Origin: Minisyncoccota bacterium
GTDB lineage: Bacteria; Patescibacteriota; Minisyncoccia; 2-02-FULL-40-12; GWA2-44-9
Direction of reading: 5' to 3'
Length of the DNA: 35,965 nucleotides
Assembly: GCA_018062285.1 (NCBI GenBank)
Contig: JAGOSO010000003.1
Span: 70,992-106,956, forward strand
Both the position numbers and the translations under genes were made by a program. The notes under the pieces are model-generated. The model saw only the letters and a list, made by a program, of their open reading frames with translations, was not told where the DNA came from and did no database searches. Positions 22,132 to 28,844 of this stretch are shown here, piece after piece; positions within the stretch are counted from its first letter, which is position 1, and every line of letters starts with the position of its first letter.

Positions 22132-23943
22132 ATGGCTGATTTTACTCAAACACCGCTTAATCCGACACCAGTTACGCCTCCGGCAATGTCACCAGTTGCG
22201 TCTTTGGTTAGTCAGCCCCATATGTCCAAAAAAATCTTTAAATGGCTTATAGGCCTTGCTGTTGTTTTGGGAGTTATTAGTGTTTTGCTTTTTTATTTTG
22301 GGGGTTCTTCGTTTACTGAAAGTGGTGTCATTTTAAAAATAGATGGACCAACTCAAGCATCAGTGGGCGACGAGGTTATTTACAAGGTTCACTACGAAAA
22401 TACAACCAAGACGACCTTAAACAATTTTAAACTTTCTTTTACGTATCCACCCAATTCGGCCGTCATCAAAGACGGACAAGTCGTTACTGATAGTGGAAAC
22501 GTGCAAACTGTTAGCGAACCGGATTTGGCTCCAGGACAATCAAGAGATGAAGAGTTCCACGCTTTCCTGGTTGGCGATAGGGGGAACATAAAGGTTGCTT
22601 TGGTTAAGATTAATTTTAATGCAGGTACTATAAAATCAAGCTTCGAAAAAAGTGCCCAGCTTTCAACTACAATTTCTGATGTGCCAGTATCTGTTACGTT
22701 GGTTGGCCCACCAACCTCAGTTTCTGGCCAGCTAGTTACTTACTATCTGGATTATAGGAATCAGTCACAAGATGATATTTCAGACTTGAGATTGTCTGTT
22801 GACTATCCTGATGGATTTAAGGTTTCAAAAATAACACCAACGGCCACAACTGGTAACTCTCTCTGGAGTTTGCCCAACGTGGCTAAGGGTAATGGCGCAA
22901 GAATTATAATCCAGGGGACATTGTCGGGCAGAGAAGGTGATTCGAAGTCTTTTAATGCCACCCTCCAGCGCAATGTAAATGGAACATATGTTGATTATGA
23001 AAAAACTTCAGCCACAACCTTAATCTCTTCTCCGTTGCTAGACTTGGACACTACAATAAATGGAGACTCAAATTATATTTCTCATGCTGGGGACACCTTG
23101 CAGTACACTGTTCGCTATACCAACACATCCAATTTCACTTTTACTGGTTTGACTTTGAGTGCCAAGCTGAGTGGAGCAATGTATGATTTTTCTTCTGTTG
23201 AGCCACGTGGGGGATTCTTCGATGCCTCAACAGGAACAATTACCTGGAATTCTACAGTTGTATCGGCCTTTGATTCTTTGCAGCCTCGAGCGACTGGTAC
23301 TGTTAATTTTACAGTAAAATTGAAACAAATTTCTGGGTCTGGTTCGAGTAACACCTTGGCGCATTCTGTTATTACTTTAGCAACAGATAATGTTCCGGAC
23401 GCAGTTAGTGTAGATCGTATTGTCGTTAGCAATGATATCTTAACCAAGATAACCAGCCAGCCGACTTTCAGCGAGAAGATGTACTATAAAGATTCTGCCC
23501 TTGGTTCATCTGGTGCGATGCCGCCTCAATCTGGCAAGAGTACAACTTTTACAGTTCATTGGGTTGTTACAAATCCGGGCAATGGTTTATCTGGTGCAAA
23601 AATCGTGGCTACCTTGCCACAAGGTGTGACTTGGAAAAATGTTGTGAGTGTTAACGGCACTCAGACTCCGCCACCAGCCTTTAATAAAAACACATCTCAA
23701 GTCACTTGGAATATCGGCAGCCTGCCTTACGGAGTTGGTATTAGTGGTACTCCAGCCTACGAGCTAGTGTTTCAAGTTGGTGTGACCCCATCAGCGACTC
23801 AAGTTGGTTTGCCGGCTCCTGTTATCACCGCCGCATCATTATCTGGTGTAGATAGTTTCACTAAACAAAATATTGCTGTTTCCAATCTTGATTTAAATAC
23901 CAATTCCACGGTTGACAGGCCCGGTGAAGGAACAGTACAATAA
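22132..23943 (+). CDS. Membrane-anchored protein with repeated Ig-like/DUF11-type domains
   Basis: A 603-residue protein with a Pro/Thr-rich cytoplasmic N-terminus, one membrane helix (about 36-57, KWLIGLAVVLGVISVLLFYF) and a long extracytoplasmic part. The latter is about four or five beta-sandwich repeats, recognisable by recurring GDEVIYKVHYENTTKTTLNN, GQLVTYYLDYRNQSQDDISD and GDTLQYTVRYTNTSNFTFTG. These match the DUF11/CARDB-type pattern in which a conserved Y-x-N-x-s recurs. Such proteins are usually surface structures or spacers; no enzymatic motif is seen. The ATG follows an extended -10 element by 5 bases. The glyS start lies 7 bases after its stop. Confidence 0.75.
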   Translation: MADFTQTPLNPTPVTPPAMSPVASLVSQPHMSKKIFKWLIGLAVVLGVISVLLFYFGGSSFTESGVILKIDGPTQASVGDEVIYKVHYENTTKTTLNNFKLSFTYPPNSAVIKDGQVVTDSGNVQTVSEPDLAPGQSRDEEFHAFLVGDRGNIKVALVKINFNAGTIKSSFEKSAQLSTTISDVPVSVTLVGPPTSVSGQLVTYYLDYRNQSQDDISDLRLSVDYPDGFKVSKITPTATTGNSLWSLPNVAKGNGARIIIQGTLSGREGDSKSFNATLQRNVNGTYVDYEKTSATTLISSPLLDLDTTINGDSNYISHAGDTLQYTVRYTNTSNFTFTGLTLSAKLSGAMYDFSSVEPRGGFFDASTGTITWNSTVVSAFDSLQPRATGTVNFTVKLKQISGSGSSNTLAHSVITLATDNVPDAVSVDRIVVSNDILTKITSQPTFSEKMYYKDSALGSSGAMPPQSGKSTTFTVHWVVTNPGNGLSGAKIVATLPQGVTWKNVVSVNGTQTPPPAFNKNTSQVTWNIGSLPYGVGISGTPAYELVFQVGVTPSATQVGLPAPVITAASLSGVDSFTKQNIAVSNLDLNTNSTVDRPGEGTVQ

Positions 23944-23950
23944 CACTCTG

Positions 23951-25246
23951 ATGATCGAAAAAAATAATCTCGAAAAATTAGTTGCTCTAGCCAAACGCAG
24001 AGGTTTTGTTTTCCCTGGGTCTGAGATCTATGGTGGTCTTTCCGGTTTCTATGATTTTGGTCCATTGGGAGTAGAGATGAAAAACAATTTGAAAACTTTG
24101 TGGTGGAAATGGATGACCAAAGAACACGAAGACATTGTTGGTATTGATGGCGCAATCATCACTAACCCTAAGGTCTGGGAAGCCAGCGGTCATATCAAGA
24201 GTTTTGTTGACCCTTTGGTTGAATGCAAAAAGTGCCATCACCGTTTTAAGGCCGATGATATTGAGGGCGACAAGTGTCCTGATTGCGGTGGTCCATTAAC
24301 GGAGCCTAAGGTTTTTAATACTTTGGTGCCAACAAGATTGGGCGTAATTGAAGATGAAAAGATAGAAGCCTACTTAAGAGGGGAAGCCTGCCAGACAATT
24401 TATTTGAACTATAAAAATGTGCTGGACTCAACTAGAGTAAAGGTTCCTTTTGGTATCTGCCAAATCGGTAAGGCTTTTAGAAACGAAGTTACTCCTGGAA
24501 ACTTTTTATACAGACAAAGAGAGTTTGAACAATGGGATCTACAATGGTTCTGTCATCCTTCTGAAATGGAGAAATGGTTTGAGTATTGGAAACAAGAAAG
24601 AATGAACTGGTTCAAGAGTATTTTTACTCATCCGGAAAATCTAGGTTTCTATAAACATGAAAAATTGGCTCATTATGCTAAGCAGGCTTTTGATATTGAA
24701 TACACAGCTTCTCCGATCGGGAAAGAAATGGAAGGTGTTCACTGGCGCGGGGATTGGGACTTGTCTCGGCATGCTGAATATTCTGGTCAAGATTTGAGCT
24801 ATACCGATCCAGAAACAAATGAAAAGTTTGTTCCAAATATCATCGAAACCTCAGGTGGTGTCGATAGGACCTTTTTGTTCTTGATGCTTGATGCATACAC
24901 CGAAGAAGAAGAGCGTGTTGTCTTAAAGCTGAATCCAAAAATTGCTCCATACAAAGTGGCCGTTTTCCCATTGTTAAAGAACAAACCAGAATTAGTTGAG
25001 AAAGCCCGTGGCGTTTATAACGAACTCAAAAAACATTTTAACGTGGCTTGGGATGATCGTGGCAACATTGGTAAACGCTATTTTGCTCAGGACGAAATCG
25101 GTACACCATATTGTGTCACCGTTGATTTTGATACTCTAGAAAAAGAAGGGGACACCGTTACTATCCGCGACCGCGACACCATGAAGCAGGAACGCATCGC
25201 CATTTCTGAACTCAAAGACTACATCCAAAAGTCCCTCGAAAAGTAA
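23951..25246 (+). CDS. glyS: Glycine--tRNA ligase, single-chain dimeric type
   Basis: This class II synthetase is the alpha-2 (eukaryote/archaea/Firmicutes-like) form, not the bacterial alpha-2-beta-2 form. The 431-residue product starts at ATG 23951; an upstream in-frame start at 23912 lies inside the previous gene. It contains GFVFPGSEIYGGLSGFYDFGPLG, a zinc ribbon (CKKCHHRF...CPDC), motif 2 (GKAFRNEVTPGNFLYRQREFEQ), motif 3 (SGGVDRTFLFLMLDAY) and the anticodon-binding domain (APYKVAVFPLLKN...YFAQDEIGTPYCVTVDF). Seven bases separate it from the preceding gene, so it is probably co-transcribed. A hairpin follows. Confidence 0.96.
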   Translation: MIEKNNLEKLVALAKRRGFVFPGSEIYGGLSGFYDFGPLGVEMKNNLKTLWWKWMTKEHEDIVGIDGAIITNPKVWEASGHIKSFVDPLVECKKCHHRFKADDIEGDKCPDCGGPLTEPKVFNTLVPTRLGVIEDEKIEAYLRGEACQTIYLNYKNVLDSTRVKVPFGICQIGKAFRNEVTPGNFLYRQREFEQWDLQWFCHPSEMEKWFEYWKQERMNWFKSIFTHPENLGFYKHEKLAHYAKQAFDIEYTASPIGKEMEGVHWRGDWDLSRHAEYSGQDLSYTDPETNEKFVPNIIETSGGVDRTFLFLMLDAYTEEEERVVLKLNPKIAPYKVAVFPLLKNKPELVEKARGVYNELKKHFNVAWDDRGNIGKRYFAQDEIGTPYCVTVDFDTLEKEGDTVTIRDRDTMKQERIAISELKDYIQKSLEK

Positions 25247-25256
25247 TTATTTTATA

Positions 25257-25296
25257 GAAATTAAAAAACTTCACTACCTTGAAGTTTTTTAATTTC
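25257..25296 (+). terminator. Terminator after glyS
   Basis: A 17-bp stem (25257-25273 with 25280-25296), loop CTACCT, mostly A/T with core ACTTCA/TGAAGT and an internal run of six T. It ends just before the promoter region of the next cassette. Confidence 0.75.
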
Positions 25297-25331
25297 GTGG
25301 TATCGTATACCAAATAAGGAGGTCTTTGACA

Positions 25332-25883
25332 ATGGCGGTTTTGGGAAACTGGCGGGAAAAATATCCTCAATTACCAACACTTCTTGCAAATACAGTGGCC
25401 AGCAAAGTGATCCAGATTATCAAGAAGGATTTTCTGGATCTTGGTTTTTCTAGCCCTGGCGTTGCCAAGAAGATTAAGTCTTGGCCCAAATCCATGCAAC
25501 AGGTGGCCGAGTGGGTGTTCCACATTTTGAGTGGGGCAGTGCGGAGCACGCCCCAACGGACACACCCAGTTGCCATCATCATTCAAGAATCTTTCGCTGA
25601 TTCTTTGACTCAGTGTGGGGTCAAGATAAACGAAATTTCTTCTGAAGACCACGAGGAGATGGAAGAAATCGTTAACGAGGCATTGCCGGTGGTTCGATCC
25701 AATTTTCAGAAGACAGCGAAAGAGGACCGAGATTTCAGAGAAACAACGGACACGATCCTCGGTACAAAGAGTGACTGGAATATTTTGCTCAGAGATGCCA
25801 ATGAGTACGTTCTGAGAGCGAAAAATTTGATCGAAGAAAAACGTGCGGCCAGAAGGCTTCGTGGATTCAGGAGGTTCGTATGA
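25332..25883 (+). CDS. Unknown soluble protein, first gene of a two-gene cassette
   Basis: A 183-residue, mostly helical protein with no signal peptide or membrane helix and no family I recognise. It is Arg/Lys-rich at the C-terminus (EEKRAARRLRGFRRF). The ATG at 25332 is supported by AAGGAGGT (25316-25323), a perfect Shine-Dalgarno sequence at 8 bases; the TTG at 25326 overlaps that spacing. Its stop overlaps the next start (ATGA), so the two are co-translated and may interact. Parts of the DNA are clearly richer in G+C than the flanking synthetase genes (bases 25501-25560 are 38 of 60), suggesting a different origin. Confidence 0.7.
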   Translation: MAVLGNWREKYPQLPTLLANTVASKVIQIIKKDFLDLGFSSPGVAKKIKSWPKSMQQVAEWVFHILSGAVRSTPQRTHPVAIIIQESFADSLTQCGVKINEISSEDHEEMEEIVNEALPVVRSNFQKTAKEDRDFRETTDTILGTKSDWNILLRDANEYVLRAKNLIEEKRAARRLRGFRRFV

Positions 25884-27397
25884 TCCCGCAGTTAACTAGG
25901 TTGTTTTTCTCTTCTGTTCGGACCGGAGCTGTATGGGTTACGGATGCATTCGTTCGAGAATGCGAAGCCGTAGTTCGGGCTGGGGTTCGGATGATTATCT
26001 CTTTTGCCATTGCCCTTGTTCTCATTAGAGCAAGCGTGGCGTGGGATAGTCCGATTCTGATGGCTATCGGTGTTTTTGTTGGTGCCATCGGTGGACTGTA
26101 TTTCCTTGTTCGTTCTTCGCCTTCACGCTTTGTGTTGAGGCTGGCTTCAAGGTTCTCTATCGAAGCCCAGAAAGAGATCAACAATTTTTCATCCATGGTT
26201 TTCATTGTCGTTGTGGTGTTGTTCTATTTGATGATGGAACAGGCTCAACGTCAGCCGAAAATCCTGTATGCCCTTTTGGGGTTATTGTTCATGTTTTTTG
26301 TGGGTATCGTTTTGCCGGGTGAAACCCAGTCGATGCTCAGCTTCAAGAAGTGGTTCCGCTTTCTTCTTTCTGCCTGCGTTATTTCCTTGATGGCTTTGAC
26401 TGTTCTGCCTGAGTCGGTGGCCGATAGGGTTTTCAGTAGTCATTGGCTGGAACAGCGAACCGGTACAATTGCTATCGAGATTCCATTTTTGGTTGATTCT
26501 CAGGACCGAATCATTGATTCATCCACTGGTCAGCCGATGGAATTTTTTGAGAGAGTCTACAGCAAAGGGGAACAGCCCAAAGCCTTAAAGGGCTGGACTC
26601 TGGATGAGCGAGGGAACTATCACCTCTATAAGTGGTTCGACAAGCAAGGCAATGCCAACGAGTTGGGGGATGAGATTCAACCCATCACTCGGGCGAAGAT
26701 CAAAGATATTGTTTCTCTGGCCAAACAAGCTGCTGCCAGAAAGTTGGCGGAAGAGAAAAAGACTGCCGACGAACAGAAGGCAAAGTCTGACGCTGAAGCA
26801 GTTCAGCAAAAAGCCAAAGAAGACGAAGAGGCCAAGAAATACGAAGAAAAAGAAAAGATAATCAATGACATGGTGGCAGTTCAGCGCCAAGAGCAAGAAA
26901 AGGTTAATGCTGCTGCCAGAGAACAGCTGTATAATCCAGTGCTTGTTCCAGCAGTGCTTCTTCCGCCAATTGATTCCTGGAATTTGGATAGCATGATTTA
27001 CGCTAAGCCGGGCATACCGTTTATGTTCGACAAGTCTGCGGTTGAGCCAGACAAGTCTTTCATTGTCTTGAAGGTTGTTAAGGTCGATAACGCTCCTGAA
27101 AAAGGGAAGTATTTGTTGACCATCCAGCCCTGGACTGTCATAACCGAGAATGGTCATCACGACATCACCTCGTTCACCAGTAGGATTGAACTGACGGTGA
27201 GTAAGGAACAGGCAGATATCACTCGAAGAATTATGCCTACTCGTAATCCTTCCCCCAACAGTAAGTTGTCCGGAGTTATTTTTGATGCTGTCTCCGGTGG
27301 CATTTATACGGTTGTGTCACGGGGCAAAAGATTCCAGCTCATTACTGGCACATCCATCCCGCCGATAAAGTTCAAGCCGATACTTCAGAGGAAGTAG
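25880..27397 (+). CDS. Unknown membrane protein with coiled coil, second cassette gene
   Basis: A 505-residue protein with four or five predicted membrane helices in the first 190 residues (for example ISFAIALVLIRASVAW, VFIVVVVLFYLMME, ILYALLGLLFMFFVGIVL and FLLSACVISLMALTVL). After a soluble region, a Lys/Glu/Ala-rich coiled coil (about residues 285-350) is followed by a beta-rich C-terminal domain. I do not recognise a family. The helices-coil-beta layout recalls membrane-anchored assembly or partition factors, but nothing proves it. Translation is coupled to the preceding gene through ATGA, and a GC-rich terminator closes the unit. Confidence 0.7.
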   Translation: MIPQLTRLFFSSVRTGAVWVTDAFVRECEAVVRAGVRMIISFAIALVLIRASVAWDSPILMAIGVFVGAIGGLYFLVRSSPSRFVLRLASRFSIEAQKEINNFSSMVFIVVVVLFYLMMEQAQRQPKILYALLGLLFMFFVGIVLPGETQSMLSFKKWFRFLLSACVISLMALTVLPESVADRVFSSHWLEQRTGTIAIEIPFLVDSQDRIIDSSTGQPMEFFERVYSKGEQPKALKGWTLDERGNYHLYKWFDKQGNANELGDEIQPITRAKIKDIVSLAKQAAARKLAEEKKTADEQKAKSDAEAVQQKAKEDEEAKKYEEKEKIINDMVAVQRQEQEKVNAAAREQLYNPVLVPAVLLPPIDSWNLDSMIYAKPGIPFMFDKSAVEPDKSFIVLKVVKVDNAPEKGKYLLTIQPWTVITENGHHDITSFTSRIELTVSKEQADITRRIMPTRNPSPNSKLSGVIFDAVSGGIYTVVSRGKRFQLITGTSIPPIKFKPILQRK

Positions 27398-27413
27398 TTC
27401 GCTGACAGTTTTT

Positions 27414-27443
27414 TGGCCCGCTTTTCCAGCGGGCCTCTTTTTA
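27414..27443 (+). terminator. Terminator of the two-gene cassette
   Basis: GGCCCGCT (27414-27421), a 5-base loop, AGCGGGCC (27427-27434), then TCTTTTTAT. A classical GC stem with T-tract. Confidence 0.9.
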
Positions 27444-27477
27444 TCTCCAAACCATGTTGTGTTAATAATTTTTACGG

Positions 27478-27483
27478 TATAAT
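27478..27483 (+). promoter_or_regulatory. -10 element of the next small gene
   Basis: TATAAT, 11 bases before the ATG at 27495 and 2 before the ATG at 27486. The predicted start (about 27490) favours 27495. Confidence 0.5.
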
Positions 27484-27494
27484 GAATGCATCAC

Positions 27495-27944
27495 ATGAAA
27501 TTAAACATTCACCCTCATTTTACTAAAGCAGTTATTGGATACATTCTTTTAGTTTTGATTGCTTCTGTTGGTATTTGGGTTTATGTTGCTAAATTTAAAT
27601 ACAATAAGACTGCCAAAGAATTACCACCCCCAAATTTTAAAGTCAGTGAGTACTCAGTGAGTGGAAAAGTCTCAGTGGTAAAAGGCTTTGATATAACCGT
27701 TAATGTGCCTCGAGTAATGGTGGGTGATAATGGAAATTATGTCTTGAGCGAAGATAAGGTTTTCGCCCTTAATCCAAACACAAAAATTTATCTAGTTTCT
27801 AGGGTGGGGGACAAGATTGTCAAAAAAGCCGGAACAATAAAAGACATTGTGTCTGGTAAAAATGTCACTATTTACTCGTGGGAAGACATGGCCCACCTTG
27901 ATAAATTCGGCATTTCTCATGTAGACGTCACCGCTACTAAATAA
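27495..27944 (+). CDS. Single-helix membrane-anchored protein, unknown
   Basis: A 149-residue protein with a short basic cytoplasmic tail (MKLNIHPHFTK), one membrane helix (AVIGYILLVLIASVGIWVYVA) and an extracytoplasmic beta-rich domain (SVSGKVSVVKGFDITVNVPR...VFALNPNTKIYLVSR...IVSGKNVTIYS). The pattern of a short beta strand, TKI and GKNVTIY recalls small OB-like domains found in CPR and archaeal exported proteins, but I cannot name the family. The start at 27495 is preferred over 27486, which lies only 2 bases from the -10 box. It has its own promoter and is flanked by hairpins on both sides. Confidence 0.65.
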   Translation: MKLNIHPHFTKAVIGYILLVLIASVGIWVYVAKFKYNKTAKELPPPNFKVSEYSVSGKVSVVKGFDITVNVPRVMVGDNGNYVLSEDKVFALNPNTKIYLVSRVGDKIVKKAGTIKDIVSGKNVTIYSWEDMAHLDKFGISHVDVTATK

Positions 27945-27968
27945 TCGCCAAAAACCGAGAAAAAGCAG

Positions 27969-27994
27969 AATAGGGGCCAAGATTGGCCCCTATT
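27969..27994 (+). terminator. Hairpin after the single-helix protein gene
   Basis: AATAGGGGCCAA (27969-27980) and TTGGCCCCTATT (27983-27994) with a tight GA centre, followed by GACTTTTCC. The T-tract is weak, and the -35 box of the next promoter overlaps the right arm. Confidence 0.7.
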
Positions 27995-28021
27995 GACTTT
28001 TCCAAAAAAGAAGTGTATAAG
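27993..28021 (+). promoter_or_regulatory. Sigma-70 type promoter of the lipoprotein-like gene
   Basis: TTGACT (27993-27998), a 17-base spacer, then TATAAG (28016-28021). The predicted start near 28028 coincides with an ATG opening a 14-codon frame. The leader also holds a small hairpin, TTGCCA-TGG-TGGCAA (28042-28056). Confidence 0.75.
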
Positions 28022-28093
28022 TAAAATATGACAGTTAAGGTTTGCCATGGTGGCAATCGGCCAGCTGTTTAACAACTTCAGTAGGAGAAGGTT

Positions 28094-28768
28094 ATGAAGA
28101 ACATCGCCCGCGTACTTTCGCATTTGGCCTTGGCGGCGTTGATGGTTCTCACCTTCGACGCATGTGGCCACAATCCCAACCCAAACGTGCCCGATCCGAT
28201 CCCGACAGTGGCACCGATTGTGATGAGCCCGTCTGGGACCGTGCCTGTTTTCACCGGAGCGACACAGGTGTTCACGGTCAGTGGTGGCGACGAGAAAACC
28301 TACAGTTCGACGGTATCCCCGTCGAATGGTGGCTCGGCTGTCCAACAGGGCAAGACTATTGTCCTGACGGCTGGCACGACGGCTGGCACATTCAGCCTGA
28401 CTGTTTCCTCTGGTGACAAGACTGTCACGGTGGCTTTCACGGTAGTCGTTGTTCGGACGAATAGTGTCACGTTCGTTTCGTCTGACCCGGCCCCGAGCAA
28501 CACGCCCATCACAGCCGCTACTTTTGTGGCTAATTATACGACAGCAGAAGACGGGCTGAAAATGAGAGTCCTCTTCTACGGCTCGAATGGCTCTCTCGTT
28601 GGGTCTAACAACTTGAATAACCCAGTACTTGGAGCATCTGGGCAAGTCTCCATTCAGGCAGCAGCATCCACTGGAGCTACTGATTTCCTGGATTTCGTTA
28701 TCTACCGTGAAGGGGTCGGGGAAATTCAGCACTTCCGTTACCAGATGCACTATGTCTGGGGTAAGTAA
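28094..28768 (+). CDS. Exported lipoprotein-like protein with Ig-like region
   Basis: A 224-residue exported protein. The signal peptide ends near MVLTFDACGHNPNP, an approximate lipobox (the Phe at -3 is atypical), then a Pro-rich spacer. The mature part is a Thr/Ser/Val-rich beta-sandwich, with repeated GTVPVFTGATQVFTVSGG and TAGTFSLTVSSGDKTVTV strands suggesting one or two Ig-like domains. It may be a surface protein of unknown target. AGGAG (28083-28087) lies 6 bases before the ATG. Bases 28141-28200 are 34 of 60 G+C, unlike the AT-rich neighbours. It is a monocistronic unit with a good promoter and a long terminator. The minus-strand reading frame over the same bases is a shadow. Confidence 0.65.
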   Translation: MKNIARVLSHLALAALMVLTFDACGHNPNPNVPDPIPTVAPIVMSPSGTVPVFTGATQVFTVSGGDEKTYSSTVSPSNGGSAVQQGKTIVLTAGTTAGTFSLTVSSGDKTVTVAFTVVVVRTNSVTFVSSDPAPSNTPITAATFVANYTTAEDGLKMRVLFYGSNGSLVGSNNLNNPVLGASGQVSIQAAASTGATDFLDFVIYREGVGEIQHFRYQMHYVWGK

Positions 28769-28771
28769 TAC

Positions 28772-28820
28772 ACCCAGTCTTCCAAATCACCATTTGGTGG
28801 TTCGGAAGACTGGGTCTTTT
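28772..28820 (+). terminator. Terminator of the lipoprotein-like gene
   Basis: ACCCAGTCTTCC (28772-28783) pairs with 28804-28815; the enclosed bases can form a smaller ACCA/TGGT hairpin. CTTTTT follows. Confidence 0.85.
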
Positions 28821-28829
28821 TAATTCTTG

Positions 28830-28838
28830 TGATATAAT
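28830..28838 (+). promoter_or_regulatory. Extended -10 element of the large surface protein gene
   Basis: TGATATAAT, with 6 bases before the ATG at 28845. The predicted start coincides with the start codon, so the message should be leaderless. Confidence 0.6.
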
Positions 28839-28844
28839 GTGGGT

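Noticed and set aside
26585-27160. A 191-codon minus-strand frame opposite the coiled-coil gene
   Set aside because: It is Leu/Phe-rich because it is complementary to the Lys/Glu coiled coil; no start signals are seen.
27917-28750. A 277-codon minus-strand frame opposite the lipoprotein-like gene
   Set aside because: It covers the promoter, leader and terminator of the plus-strand gene and gives an Arg/His-rich low-complexity protein without family features.
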